Shown: positions 1 through 9,009, numbered from the stretch's first letter. The stretch is 64,000 nt of DNA from Rhodobacteraceae bacterium F11138 (GCA_016521575.1 JAEKDP010000003.1:186001-250000); one strand, 5' to 3'. Notes: generated from the sequence alone by a model not told the origin. Translations and numbers: made by a program.

Positions 1-120
1 CGATCGCTTCTCGAAGCGGTCCTGTGGCATGGTGGCGAGGCACAGCAGGCCCGCGACGCGGTGACCGGTTTGCCGCAACAGGAGCGGGAGGCCTTGCTGC
101 GCTTCCTGGGAAGCCTGTGA
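1..120 (+). CDS. Di-heme oxidoreductase (DUF1111) family, C-terminal end only
   Basis: This is the last 39 codons of a gene that begins before the window; the frame is open from base 1 to the TGA at 118-120. The tail carries the pattern LWHGGEAQQARD followed by a run like REALLRFLGSL, which I recognise as the end of the DUF1111 di-heme cytochrome c peroxidase-like (thiol oxidoreductase) family. These periplasmic proteins often sit beside imelysin genes in iron-linked operons, as here. The stop overlaps the ATG of the next gene (ATGA), so the two are translationally coupled. The heme motifs lie outside the window, so the call rests on the C-terminus and the neighbour. Confidence 0.75.
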   Translation, partial: RSLLEAVLWHGGEAQQARDAVTGLPQQEREALLRFLGSL

Positions 121-1133
121 TGCGGCGGCTGGTGGCTCTGGTGCTGGTGGTGTTGCCGCCTCTGCCGGTTCTCGCGGATGTGCCGTCCGTGGTGCAGGAC
201 ACGGTCGAGGAACATATCCTGCCCCGCGTGGATGCGTTTGCCGGTGCTGGTGCCGATCTGGCGGCGGTGGCGGCGTCGACCTGTGATCCGGATGACGACG
301 GGCTGCGCGCGGCCTATACTGTTGCTTTCGATGCCTGGATCGACATGAGCCACCTGCGCTTTGGCCCCACCGAAGTGGCCGACCGGGCATTTGCCATCGC
401 GTTCTGGCCTGACAGTCGCGGTGCCACGCCCAAGGCACTGGCCGCGATGATCGTCAACAAGGATCCCGCACTGGCCGATCCGGTTGCGTTTCGTGATGTC
501 TCGGTGGCGGCGCGTGGACTTTATGCGCTGGAATATCTGTTGTTTGACGACGGGCTGCGGCAACTGGGTCAGCCGGAAACCCGCTGCGCCCTGACCCGGG
601 CGATCACCTATGATGTCGCGGCAAACGGGGCGGCCATCGCAGCGGATTGGCACGATTCCTACGCCGCCAGGCTGATGGAGCCCGGCCCCGACGGCCCCTA
701 TCAGACCGATGCGGAAGCAGTGCAGGAACTGTTCAAGGCGCTTGGCGCGGGGCTGCAGTTCACGGCGGACGTGCGTTTGGGCAGGCCAATGGGCACGTTT
801 CAACGCCCACGTCCGAACCGGGCCGAGGCGCGGGGCTCGGGGCGGTCCCTGCGCCATGTTGTCTTGTCCTTGCTGGCAACACAGGATCTGGCCCTGCATC
901 TGGCGGCGGACGATCCCGAATTGGCCTCGCGCCTGTCTTCCGCCTTCGAGATCGCGCTGGCCACGGCGGCGCGGCTGGACGATCCGGTGTTTGCGGGCGT
1001 CGCATCGCCGCAGGGGCGGATCCGGGTCGAGGCCCTGCAAACCGAAATCAACAAGATCCGTCAGATCGTGGCCACGGAACTGGGGCCGCAACTGGGTGTC
1101 GCGGCAGGTTTCAACGCGCTGGACGGCGATTGA
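120..1133 (+). CDS. Imelysin-family (peptidase M75-like) periplasmic protein
   Basis: A 337-residue exported protein. The ATG at 120 overlaps the upstream stop and opens a clear signal peptide (about residues 1-19, ending PVLA). Length and the region around GLYALEYLLF fit the imelysin family, which is linked to iron uptake in the periplasm or outer membrane. The family signature is GxHxxE; here residues 133-138 read GLYALE, so the metal-binding His appears to be Tyr. Coupling to a DUF1111 gene is the usual imelysin context. Peptidase activity is doubtful in this family; a role in iron handling is inferred. Confidence 0.8.
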   Translation: MRRLVALVLVVLPPLPVLADVPSVVQDTVEEHILPRVDAFAGAGADLAAVAASTCDPDDDGLRAAYTVAFDAWIDMSHLRFGPTEVADRAFAIAFWPDSRGATPKALAAMIVNKDPALADPVAFRDVSVAARGLYALEYLLFDDGLRQLGQPETRCALTRAITYDVAANGAAIAADWHDSYAARLMEPGPDGPYQTDAEAVQELFKALGAGLQFTADVRLGRPMGTFQRPRPNRAEARGSGRSLRHVVLSLLATQDLALHLAADDPELASRLSSAFEIALATAARLDDPVFAGVASPQGRIRVEALQTEINKIRQIVATELGPQLGVAAGFNALDGD

Positions 1134-1205
1134 TCCAGAGCTGCTGCCGCTCAGCCGGTGGATCGGTCCGGAGATGGCCGGCCGTGTGGTTTTGATGCGG
1201 ATACG

Positions 1206-1850
1206 TCAGGTCGGCGCGGGTTTGCATGTCTCGGGGTACGCGGCCGCGAAAGCAGGATGCGCGGCACAGGCGGTTTCCACCGACAGCAGACGGGGCAGGT
1301 CGGATATATCCACACCCCAGCGCCGGGCGTTGTAGATCTGCGGGATCAGGCAGAGGTCGGCCAGACCTGGTGTCGCACCACAACAGAATGGTGCCTGCTC
1401 AAAATCATCCAACATGCGTTCGAACGCCATCAGCCCGGGCCGGATGAACCTCTGCATCCAGTCTTCGCGCGCGCCCTCGCGCCCGTCGGCCAACTGCGCC
1501 GCGTAAGAAACGACCGACAGATTGCAGACCGGGTGGATGTCCACCGCGATGCTATGGGCCAGCGCCTGTTGTTGCGCGCGTGCGCCCGGCTCCGTCGGCA
1601 ACAGGTTCAGCGCGCGGGTGTGATCCAGATATTCCAGAATCGCCAGCGACTGGGTCAGACGCATGCCGTCGATGTCCAGTACCGGTACCAATCCTTGCGG
1701 ATTGCGGGCCAGATGCTCGGGGGATTTCTGTGCGGTTTTCAGCAGATCGACCGACACGGACCGATATGAAATTCCAGCCAGGTTCAGCGCGATGCGGACG
1801 CGATAGCTGGCCGAGCTGCGCCAATAATCATACAATACGACTTCAGTCAT
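1206..1850 (-). CDS. maiA: Maleylacetoacetate isomerase (zeta-class GST)
   Basis: Isomerises maleylacetoacetate to fumarylacetoacetate with glutathione, between the homogentisate dioxygenase and fumarylacetoacetase steps. The 214-residue protein starts LYDYWRSSASYRVRIALNL; the SSxS(C)YRVRIALNL block is the zeta-GST glutathione site. NPQGLVPVLDIDG and the thioredoxin-fold ESxAI-like TQSLAILEYLD follow, then a helical C-terminal domain. It is the last gene of the homogentisate operon, and its start overlaps the end of the DUF2783 gene by 8 bases. Convergent with the imelysin gene. Confidence 0.93.
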   Translation of the reverse strand: MTEVVLYDYWRSSASYRVRIALNLAGISYRSVSVDLLKTAQKSPEHLARNPQGLVPVLDIDGMRLTQSLAILEYLDHTRALNLLPTEPGARAQQQALAHSIAVDIHPVCNLSVVSYAAQLADGREGAREDWMQRFIRPGLMAFERMLDDFEQAPFCCGATPGLADLCLIPQIYNARRWGVDISDLPRLLSVETACAAHPAFAAAYPETCKPAPT

Positions 1851-2040
1851 TGGAATAGCTCCGCGCGGATTGCAGCAATTGCGTCAGCACATTCACATCC
1901 CCGATCCGATTGGCCAGCATCAGCACCAGCCTTGCATTCAGGGCGTGGCTTTCGGTCTCGTCAAGACCGGCGTGGGCCGCCATCAGGGCTTGATAGAATT
2001 CGTCCTGCACCGGGCTTAGACGATCCGGTTCGATGCTCAT
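1843..2040 (-). CDS. DUF2783 small protein
   Basis: A 65-residue acidic helical protein of the DUF2783 type. It sits between the FAD monooxygenase (ATGA overlap at 2037-2040) and maiA (8-base overlap), so it is translated as part of one tightly coupled operon. No signal peptide or membrane segment is visible. The function of the family is unknown; its placement directly after the FAD monooxygenase suggests an accessory role for that enzyme, which is inference. Confidence 0.75.
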   Translation of the reverse strand: MSIEPDRLSPVQDEFYQALMAAHAGLDETESHALNARLVLMLANRIGDVNVLTQLLQSARSYSND

Positions 2041-3653
2041 GCCGCATTCTCCAGTTCTGCGCCCAGGGCGCGTGCCTTTGCGGTCAGAACCGCTTGTTCG
2101 GTCGGGGTGTCAAAGACGGCACAGACATGGCCGTCGGGCCGGAACAGATAGGCCTTTCCCGACCCATAGCGGCGGATTGCGTGGTTCCCGGCTGCCGTGA
2201 AACAGGGATGGTCCGCACGCTGGTTGATCCCGATCCGGCGGATGCCGGACAGATCCGGCAATGTCACATCGCCAAAGCCGACCAGGGTGAAATCGCCCTG
2301 CACCTCGTTCAACAGCCAGCTGTTTCCGGTTTCGCTGATCAAGGGGGCGTCCAGCAGGGCGCGCCCGGGTGCAACCTGTGCCGCCGCCGGGGTTTGCAGC
2401 GCCATGCCTTCCAGGGAACAGGGCAGTGACAACCGGCCCGAGTTCAGCAGTTTGCGGGCAAAGGGCTGATCCTGCGCCAGGCGCAGGGTTTCAGAGCGAA
2501 ACAGCTCTTCGATCGGGGTCTTGGGGGTCATGAAATTGGTTGCCCGCGCGGAATTCAGGATGTTCTCGGCCGAACCGAAACTGCGTTCTTCGTGATAGGT
2601 GTTCAAAAGGGCGGCTTTGGCCTCACCCTTGAGCACCGCCGCCAGTTTCCAGCCCAGGTTGTCCACATCCTGAATGCCGCCATTGCCGCCGCGCGCGCCG
2701 AACGGGCTGACCACATGGGCGCTGTCCCCGGCAAAGATCACCCGGTTGTGGACGAATTGATCCAGTTTGATGCAGCGGAACCTGTAGACGCTGACCCAGT
2801 CCAGCTTGAACGGCTTGTCTCCGACGATAGCCTTGATCCGGGGGATCACCTTGTCTTCGGCGGCTTCGGCCTTGTGATCGGCACCCGCGTCCAGTTGCAG
2901 GTCAATGCGATAGATGTTGTCGGGCTGCATATGCAGCAACGCCGATTTTCCGGAATGGAACGGGGGGTCGAACCAGAACCAGCGTTCCGGCACATCCGCG
3001 TCGCCAAACGGGCTTTGTTCCATCTCGATATCGGCAATCAGGAACTGTTCTTCGAAGGTCTGGCCGCTGAAATCCAGCCCCATGCGCGCGCGGGTGGGCG
3101 ACCCGGCCCCGTCACAGGCGATCATCCAGTCCGCTTCCAGCCTGTACAGCCCGTCCGGGGTCTGAATGTCCAGCTTTACGGCATCGCCCAGATCCTGATG
3201 TCCGACGACCTTGTTCTTGAACCGCAGGTCAATCAGATCGGGAAACTCCTGCGCCCGTTCTACAAGATACTGTTCGACGTAATACTGTTGCAGATTGATG
3301 AACGCGGGGTATTTGTGGCCTTCTTCCGGCAGCAGATCAAAGCTGTAGACCTCTTTGTCGCCGTGAAAGTTGCGGCCGATTTTCCAGGTCACGCCTTTTT
3401 CCAGCATGCGCGGGCCAATCCCCAGCCGGTCAAAGATTTCCAGCGTCCGTTTGGACCAGCAGATCGCGCGGCTGCCTACGGATACGACATTGTTGTCGTC
3501 CAGTACGACCGATCTGATACCGCGCTGCGCCAGATCCACCGCCAGGGCCAGCCCGATGGGACCGGCCCCGACAATGGCGACCGCGTGGCGGGGTTCGGCC
3601 TGTGTCAGCCCCGCAGGAGGGACATAGGAGAACGGTTTGTATTCATATGCCAT
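2037..3653 (-). CDS. FAD-dependent aromatic monooxygenase (PheA/TfdB type)
   Basis: A 538-residue flavoprotein hydroxylase. Near residues 25-45 AIVGAGPIGLALAVDL gives the GxGxxG FAD motif; CDGAGSPTRARMGL supplies the DG motif and FAGDSAHVVSPFGARGGN the GD motif of class A flavoprotein monooxygenases, followed by a thioredoxin-like C-terminal part. The start has a perfect AGGAGG six bases upstream. It lies inside the homogentisate operon although no hydroxylation is needed after homogentisate. It may act on a related phenol entering the route, or convert a precursor to homogentisate. The substrate cannot be read from the sequence. Confidence 0.85.
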   Translation of the reverse strand: MAYEYKPFSYVPPAGLTQAEPRHAVAIVGAGPIGLALAVDLAQRGIRSVVLDDNNVVSVGSRAICWSKRTLEIFDRLGIGPRMLEKGVTWKIGRNFHGDKEVYSFDLLPEEGHKYPAFINLQQYYVEQYLVERAQEFPDLIDLRFKNKVVGHQDLGDAVKLDIQTPDGLYRLEADWMIACDGAGSPTRARMGLDFSGQTFEEQFLIADIEMEQSPFGDADVPERWFWFDPPFHSGKSALLHMQPDNIYRIDLQLDAGADHKAEAAEDKVIPRIKAIVGDKPFKLDWVSVYRFRCIKLDQFVHNRVIFAGDSAHVVSPFGARGGNGGIQDVDNLGWKLAAVLKGEAKAALLNTYHEERSFGSAENILNSARATNFMTPKTPIEELFRSETLRLAQDQPFARKLLNSGRLSLPCSLEGMALQTPAAAQVAPGRALLDAPLISETGNSWLLNEVQGDFTLVGFGDVTLPDLSGIRRIGINQRADHPCFTAAGNHAIRRYGSGKAYLFRPDGHVCAVFDTPTEQAVLTAKARALGAELENAA

Positions 3654-3678
3654 CTGATCCTCCTGCGGTGATGGTGGG

Positions 3679-4629
3679 TTACCCCTGCAGGGCTTCCCAC
3701 ATCTTTATGTCGCGCTCTGCCGTCCAGATGCGCGGCGTGTCGATGCCGCGGGCTTCGTCATAGGCACGCGCCACGTTGAAGGGCAGACAGTGTTCATAGA
3801 TCGCGTAATCCGCGAATTTGGGATCGCATTCGGCGCGGACGGCATCCCATGCTTCTTTCAGAGATCCGCCGCGCGCCGCGACCTTGGCGGCCGGGCGATA
3901 GGTGCTGTCGACGAAATCGCGGGTGTTTTCGATCGCGGCATTCACCATCTCCGGCCCGACCAGAGCGTCGCCGCGCCCCGGAGCGATGGCATCCACGTCG
4001 AACCATTTGATGGCGTCCAGCGTGTCGCCCCAATCGGAAAAATGCCCGTCGCCACAGTAACAGGCGGAATGGTATTCGACGATATCGCCGGTGAACATGA
4101 CATTCTGGTCCGGTACATGGATGACGATATCACCGGCGGTATGCGCGCGGCCCAGGTGCATCAGATCGACCCGGCGGTTGCCCAGGTAGACGGTCATGCT
4201 GTCGCTGAAGGTCGTGGTCGGCCAGGTCAGGCCGGGGATGGATTCATGGCCTTCGAACAGGCGCGGGAAGCGTTGGAATTCGCTGTCCCAATCTTCTTGT
4301 CCGCGCTCCACGACCATGGCGCGCGCGGTGTCGGACATCACGATTTGCTGGGCGTCAAACGCAGAAGCACCAAGAACCCGCACGGCGTGGTAATGGGTCA
4401 GCGCAACGTGGCTGATGGGCTTGTCGGTGACGCCGCGCACGCATTCGATCACCTTGTTCGCCAGCCGCGGAGTCGCCTGGGCCTCGACGATCATCACGCT
4501 GTCATCGCCGATGATGACGCCGCTGTTCGGGTCGCCCTCGGCGGTAAAGGCATAGAGCCCGTCGCCGACTTCGGTGAAGCTGATGTTCTTTTCGGTCATG
4601 TCGCCTTGCGACGCGAATGCTTTGGCCAT
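3679..4629 (-). CDS. Divergent metallo-beta-lactamase-fold hydrolase in hmg operon
   Basis: A 316-residue MBL-fold protein. The usual THxHxDH motif is replaced by THYHAVRVLG, which keeps two His but loses the Asp-His pair. RAHTAGD and FTGD keep the next His and Asp, while the final ligand region reads APGRGD, with Arg where His is expected. I recall this HYHAVRVLGAS variant from homologues in other homogentisate clusters, so it is probably a family feature and not decay. A good ribosome site (AGGAG) precedes the ATG. Three bases separate it from fahA. It may be a thioesterase- or lactonase-like accessory; the metal site would have to be unusual. Confidence 0.8.
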   Translation of the reverse strand: MAKAFASQGDMTEKNISFTEVGDGLYAFTAEGDPNSGVIIGDDSVMIVEAQATPRLANKVIECVRGVTDKPISHVALTHYHAVRVLGASAFDAQQIVMSDTARAMVVERGQEDWDSEFQRFPRLFEGHESIPGLTWPTTTFSDSMTVYLGNRRVDLMHLGRAHTAGDIVIHVPDQNVMFTGDIVEYHSACYCGDGHFSDWGDTLDAIKWFDVDAIAPGRGDALVGPEMVNAAIENTRDFVDSTYRPAAKVAARGGSLKEAWDAVRAECDPKFADYAIYEHCLPFNVARAYDEARGIDTPRIWTAERDIKMWEALQG

Positions 4630-4632
4630 TGT

Positions 4633-5898
4633 TCAGTCTCCTTGTTCCGGGAATGCCACGGCCGGCAGAATGGTGGTGGTGCATTGGCCGAACCCGACGC
4701 GGTAGCCGTCACCCTGTGCATGGCCGGACAGGGTCAATGTGTCACCGTCCTCGATGAAGGTGCGGCTTTGACCATCGCCAAGCTCGAACGGTTCCTTTCC
4801 GCCCCAGGTCAGTTCCTGCAGGGAACCGAACTGGTGCTTTTCGGGGCCTGAAATCGTGCCCGACCCCAGCAGATCGCCCGGCATCATGGCGCAACCCGAA
4901 GACGCGTGATGGGTCAATTGCTGGGCGGCCGAGTAATACATCTGATCGTAGTTGGTTTCGCAAATCACCTTTGGCTCCCCGTCTTGCGGAGCCATTTCAA
5001 CCGTGAGCGCGATATCATAGAGCATCGGGCCGGGTTCGGTGAGATAGGGAAGCAGCTCTTTCTCGCGCGGCGGGGTCGAGGTCCGGAACGGCTCAAGCGC
5101 GGCGCGGGTGACGATCCAGGGGCTGATCGAGGTGGCAAAGGCCTTCGCCTGGAATGGGCCCAGCGGTTGATATTCCCAGGGCTGGATGTCGCGGGCCGAC
5201 CAGTCGTTCAGCAGCACATAGCCAAAGATCATGGTGTCTGCCTGTGCCACGGTGATCGGCTGCCCCATCGGGTTGCCGGTGCCGACGATGGCCCCCATCT
5301 CCAGTTCTATGTCCAGCCGCTTGGATGGGCCGAAGCCGGGTGCGTCGGCGTCCGGTGCCTTGGACTGTCCGTTGGGTCGTGTGATCGGCGTGCCGGAAAC
5401 GACCACGGTGCTGGCGCGGCCGTTATAGCCGATCGGGATGTGCAGCCAGTTCGGCGGCAGCGCGTTTTCCTTGCCCCGGAACATGGTGCCGATGTTGGTG
5501 GCATGGTTCCGGCTGGCATAGAAATCGGTGAACTCGCTGACCATGAATGGCATGTGCATTTCTGCCTCATCCATCGGAACAAGCAGGGGTTCGACCTTGT
5601 CTTGCTCGGCCGATCCTTCGGCCAGCAGCTCGGTCAGGCGCGCGCGCAGGGCGGTCCAGACGGCGGGGCCTTCTTCCATCAGGTCATTCCAGAACGGCAG
5701 TTCGAACAGCGACACGTCGGTCAGATCAATCAGCCCGTTTGCCTCGGCGGCCTGCACATCCAGGATGCGGTCGCCGATTGCGACGCCACAGCGTGGGTCG
5801 GAACCGGGCGTGGAAAAGACACCGTAAGGCAGGTTGTTCAATGGAAACGGGTTGGATGCGTCATTTGCCGACGCGACCCAGGATTTCAGCAGGGGCAT
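4633..5898 (-). CDS. fahA: Fumarylacetoacetase
   Basis: Hydrolyses fumarylacetoacetate to fumarate and acetoacetate, the last step of tyrosine/homogentisate breakdown. The 421-residue length is right for the full eukaryote-like FAH. Recognisable blocks include FTDFYASRNHATNIGTMFRG (catalytic Asp-His region with metal-binding residues), IELEMGAIVGTGNPMGQPI (metal-ligand Glu pair) and LLNDWSARDIQPWEYQPLGP near the active site. GGAG lies five bases before the ATG. It follows hmgA by 54 bases and precedes the MBL gene. Confidence 0.96.
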   Translation of the reverse strand: MPLLKSWVASANDASNPFPLNNLPYGVFSTPGSDPRCGVAIGDRILDVQAAEANGLIDLTDVSLFELPFWNDLMEEGPAVWTALRARLTELLAEGSAEQDKVEPLLVPMDEAEMHMPFMVSEFTDFYASRNHATNIGTMFRGKENALPPNWLHIPIGYNGRASTVVVSGTPITRPNGQSKAPDADAPGFGPSKRLDIELEMGAIVGTGNPMGQPITVAQADTMIFGYVLLNDWSARDIQPWEYQPLGPFQAKAFATSISPWIVTRAALEPFRTSTPPREKELLPYLTEPGPMLYDIALTVEMAPQDGEPKVICETNYDQMYYSAAQQLTHHASSGCAMMPGDLLGSGTISGPEKHQFGSLQELTWGGKEPFELGDGQSRTFIEDGDTLTLSGHAQGDGYRVGFGQCTTTILPAVAFPEQGD

Positions 5899-5952
5899 GT
5901 TTTCTCCAATAGTCGTCAGAAGCGCAGCGAAACGCGGGTACTTCGCCGCATC

Positions 5953-7314
5953 CTATTTCTTGCCGGGGGTTCCGTCGAATTTCTTTTCGATATCGTCCCA
6001 GCAGTGGATGTAGTCGTCCTGCAGCGGTGCTTCGTTGGCGGCAAAAGCTGTCAGGTGTTGCGGGAACCGGGTTTCGAACATGAAAGACATGGTGTTGTCC
6101 AGCTTGTCCGGACCAAGGTTCGCATTGGATGCCTTTTCAAAGGCATCCTTGTCCGGGCCGTGCGGCAGCATCATGTTGTGGAGACTCATGCCGCCGGGCA
6201 CGAACCCCTGGGGTTTGGCGTCGTATTGACCATAGATGTTGCCCATCAGTTCGGACATGATGTTCTTGTGATACCACGGCGGGCGGAAGGTATCTTCCAT
6301 CACCATCCAGCGTTCGCGAAACAGCACGAAATCAATGTTGGCGGTGCCTTCGACGCCGCTGGGCGCGGTCAGCACGGTAAAGATCGACGGGTCCGGGTGG
6401 TCAAACAGGATCGCACCGATGGGGCAGTAATCGCGCAGGTCGTATTTCACCGGTGCATAATTGCCGTGCCAGGCGACCACGTCCAGCGGGCTGTGTCCGA
6501 TGCTGGTTTCGTGGAACTGCCCGCACCATTTGATGGTCACGGTGCTGGGTGCCTCGCGATCCTCATAGGCGGCGACGGGGGTTTTGAAGTCGCGGCGGTT
6601 TGCCATGCAGTTGGCACCGATGGGGCCGCGCCCCGGCAGGTCGAATTTCTGCCCGTAGTTTTCGCAGACAAACCCGCGCGCCGGACCTTCGAGCAATTCG
6701 ACACGATACAGCAGGCCGCGCGGTATGATGGCGATTTCCTTGGGCTCCAGCTCAAATACGCCCAGTTCGGTGCAGAACCTCAGGCGACCCTCTTGCGGGA
6801 CCACCAGCAACTCACTGTCGGCTGAATAGAAATAGGCATCCACCATCGATTCGGTGACCAGATAGATGTGGCTGGCCATGCCGACCTGGGTGTTCACATC
6901 CCCGGCGGTGGTCATGGTGCGCATCCCGGTCAGCCAGGTTTGCCCCTGATCCGAATGCGGCACCGGATCCCATCGGTATTGGCCCAGGCTGACCACATCG
7001 GGGTCCACATGGGGTGCGGATTTCCAATAGGGCAGATCGATCTTGGCATAGCGTGACGAATGTTTGACCGACGGGCGAATGCGATAGCACCATGTGCGTT
7101 CGTTCTGATGGCTGGGTGCGGTGAAGGCGGTGCCGGACAACTGTTCGCCATACAGGCCGTAATTGCATTTCTGGGGGCTGTTCATGCCCTGGGGCAGCGC
7201 GCCGGGCAGCGCCTCGGTTTCGAAATCATTGCCAAAGCCGGGCATGTATCCCGGCGTGGTGCCGGTGGGGCTGGCGGCTTGGATCATGTTGTGCGGATCG
7301 GACGGACGGTTCAT
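5953..7314 (-). CDS. hmgA: Homogentisate 1,2-dioxygenase
   Basis: Opens the homogentisate ring to maleylacetoacetate using Fe(II) and oxygen. With the start at 7314 (RBS GGAG seven bases before) the protein has 453 residues, the normal size; an in-frame ATG at 7365 would run into the operator and is unlikely. The opening [20 protein letters not shown] is diagnostic. Iron ligands by family alignment are His349 and Glu355 in YHKNIMSE and His385 in PHGPD. First gene of the six-gene operon, divergent from the MarR gene. No hpd (4-hydroxyphenylpyruvate dioxygenase) gene is present here. Confidence 0.97.
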   Translation of the reverse strand: MNRPSDPHNMIQAASPTGTTPGYMPGFGNDFETEALPGALPQGMNSPQKCNYGLYGEQLSGTAFTAPSHQNERTWCYRIRPSVKHSSRYAKIDLPYWKSAPHVDPDVVSLGQYRWDPVPHSDQGQTWLTGMRTMTTAGDVNTQVGMASHIYLVTESMVDAYFYSADSELLVVPQEGRLRFCTELGVFELEPKEIAIIPRGLLYRVELLEGPARGFVCENYGQKFDLPGRGPIGANCMANRRDFKTPVAAYEDREAPSTVTIKWCGQFHETSIGHSPLDVVAWHGNYAPVKYDLRDYCPIGAILFDHPDPSIFTVLTAPSGVEGTANIDFVLFRERWMVMEDTFRPPWYHKNIMSELMGNIYGQYDAKPQGFVPGGMSLHNMMLPHGPDKDAFEKASNANLGPDKLDNTMSFMFETRFPQHLTAFAANEAPLQDDYIHCWDDIEKKFDGTPGKK

Positions 7315-7350
7315 CACAGGCTCCTCGACTTTGTCTTGCGGCACAGGTAA

Positions 7351-7368
7351 TAGTTGATTTTGCAACTA
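7351..7368. promoter_or_regulatory. Probable MarR operator between hmgA and marR
   Basis: TAGTTG-N6-CAACTA is a perfect six-base inverted repeat. It lies 37 bases upstream of the hmgA ATG and 22 bases upstream of the likely MarR ATG, in the only shared regulatory space of the divergent pair. Size and symmetry suit a MarR dimer. The assignment is inference from position. Confidence 0.6.
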
Positions 7369-7389
7369 ACAATGGCAAATGAGGGCCTC

Positions 7390-7875
7390 ATGGCAGAAAA
7401 TGATGATTTTGATCTGCAGAATTTCCTGCCCTATCTGCTGAATCAGGCGGCAGAAGAAAGTTCGCTGGCTTTCCAGCGTGTCTACAAGGGGCGGTATGGC
7501 ATGTTGCGCACCGAGTGGCGGGTGTTGTTTCACCTGGGCATGTACGGGCGGATGACCGCGCGGGACATCGGTGCGCAGGCCAAGATTCACAAGACCAAGA
7601 TCAGCCGGGCGGTGCAGAAACTTGCCGAGCGGCGCTTTCTGACCCGGACCCGCGACACGAACGACCGCCGGTTGGAAATGCTGGACCTGACGGCGGCGGG
7701 GCTTGCAGCCTATGAGGATCTGCGCGTTGTGGCTTTGCAGTATGACGCAGGGCTTGCGGAACGCTTCAGCGCAGAGCAGGTTTCGTTGCTGCGCAGGATG
7801 CTGCGCGAACTGGCCGGAATGGACCCGCAGCATGCAAGGACCGCGATCAAGGGCGACACCGCGCCCGAGGGCTGA
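7390..7875 (+). CDS. MarR-family regulator of homogentisate operon
   Basis: A winged-helix regulator of 161 residues from the ATG at 7390; earlier in-frame starts at 7372 (ATG) and 7354 (TTG) would lie within or next to the operator. The HTH runs roughly residues 50-90 and includes MTARDIGAQAKIHKTKISRA, followed by the wing FLTRTRDTNDRRLEMLDLT with the family's DxRR pattern. Divergent from hmgA, so it most likely represses the operon and itself until an aromatic intermediate binds. The effector is not readable from sequence. Confidence 0.88.
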   Translation: MAENDDFDLQNFLPYLLNQAAEESSLAFQRVYKGRYGMLRTEWRVLFHLGMYGRMTARDIGAQAKIHKTKISRAVQKLAERRFLTRTRDTNDRRLEMLDLTAAGLAAYEDLRVVALQYDAGLAERFSAEQVSLLRRMLRELAGMDPQHARTAIKGDTAPEG

Positions 7876-7912
7876 CCCGGTCGTAGGCCGCGCCGCTGCC
7901 CGGGATTGGCCG

Positions 7913-8722
7913 TTAGATGCTGACGTTGACGCCTTGCAGATCCAGTGCCTTCATCAGGTCGCGCAATTCCTGCCGGGCCGCGATATTGGACATGTTCAGC
8001 TGTTTGACGCCGATATCCTTGAGGTCCAGCAGCGTCAGGCCGCGTGGAAACAATTCGCGAAAGATCACCCGCTCGCTGAACCCCGGGGCAACCCGAAACC
8101 CGATACGGCTGGACAAAAGATCCACCGCGCGTTCCATCTTTGCCTTGTTGACCATCCGCTGTGATCCGACGCGGTTGCGTACAACCACCCAGTCGATCGG
8201 TTTCAGCCCCGCCTGAGCGCGCAGCTGGCGCGCGTTCCAGACCATCTCCGAGTAGACCGACGGCCCCAGAATCTTTTCCCCCTGCGAATCGATCCGGGCC
8301 AGCAGGTCGAAATCGACGAAGCTGTCGTTCAGCGGTGTGATCAGCGTATCCGCCAGCGAATGCGCCACCTGGCTGAGCCGGGTATGCGAACCGGGGCAGT
8401 CGATCAGGATGAAATCGGTGTCGCCCTCCAGCGCTTCGATCGCAGCGGATAAACGACGGTCATGGATGTTTTCGCCGGGCGGGACACTGGCGGGCTCAAT
8501 GTCGGGCAGGTCGTTGTAGGTCGGCGTCGGCAGGTCCAACCCGGATTGCCGGATGAACTCGAGCCGGTTCTCGGCATAGCGGCCCAAGGTGCGCTGGCGC
8601 AGGTCCAGATCCAGTGTCCCCACGCGATGCCCCATGCGCGCAAGCGCCGTTGCCAGATGCATCGAGACCGTGGATTTCCCGGCCCCTCCCTTTTCGTTTC
8701 CGACGACAATGATATGCGCCAT
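7913..8722 (-). CDS. mipZ: Division-plane positioning ATPase MipZ
   Basis: A 269-residue ParA-superfamily ATPase. The start at 8722 gives MAHIIVVGNEKGGAGKST, with the deviant Walker A (lysines at 11 and 16), as in MipZ of alphaproteobacteria; DLDLRQRTLGRYAENR is the MipZ-type switch region, and FILIDCPGSHTRLSQVAHS is Walker B. In Caulobacter MipZ forms a gradient from ParB at the poles and blocks FtsZ there. It is transcribed alone, downstream of a 287-base gap that also holds the rpmE terminator. An upstream in-frame start exists but adds residues the family lacks. Confidence 0.93.
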   Translation of the reverse strand: MAHIIVVGNEKGGAGKSTVSMHLATALARMGHRVGTLDLDLRQRTLGRYAENRLEFIRQSGLDLPTPTYNDLPDIEPASVPPGENIHDRRLSAAIEALEGDTDFILIDCPGSHTRLSQVAHSLADTLITPLNDSFVDFDLLARIDSQGEKILGPSVYSEMVWNARQLRAQAGLKPIDWVVVRNRVGSQRMVNKAKMERAVDLLSSRIGFRVAPGFSERVIFRELFPRGLTLLDLKDIGVKQLNMSNIAARQELRDLMKALDLQGVNVSI

Positions 8723-8958
8723 GCCTGTTTCCCCTGCCGCGGTTCCCGCGTTGTCTGCCGTTTCGGCGCATCTATATGTGGTGGCTTCACCATTGGAAAG
8801 CACTGTCCCGTCCATCCTGTCCATTGCCTTTCCGATCATGCTGTTGGTTCATATCGCGTCATGCCCGGACGGCCCGTTTGCGTGCGGCGTTGCCGGTGTT
8901 GCAGGCTTAGTCTGACAGCAAAGCCTTTCCATTTGGTCACTTGCTTTAGGCAATGAAA

Positions 8959-8984
8959 AACGCCGCCCCACTTGGGACGGCGTT
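8959..8984 (-). terminator. Rho-independent terminator after rpmE
   Basis: Read on the minus strand, a GC-rich stem of about ten pairs with one C-A mismatch and a four-base loop is followed by TTTTT. It lies 26 bases past the rpmE stop and should end the rplS-rpmE transcript. Confidence 0.8.
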
Positions 8985-9009
8985 GCAACAATCCTGAAGA
9001 TGAGAGATC

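Noticed and set aside
4906-6825. A 639-codon plus-strand frame opposite fahA and hmgA
   Set aside because: Antisense of two unmistakable enzymes and without any family motif.
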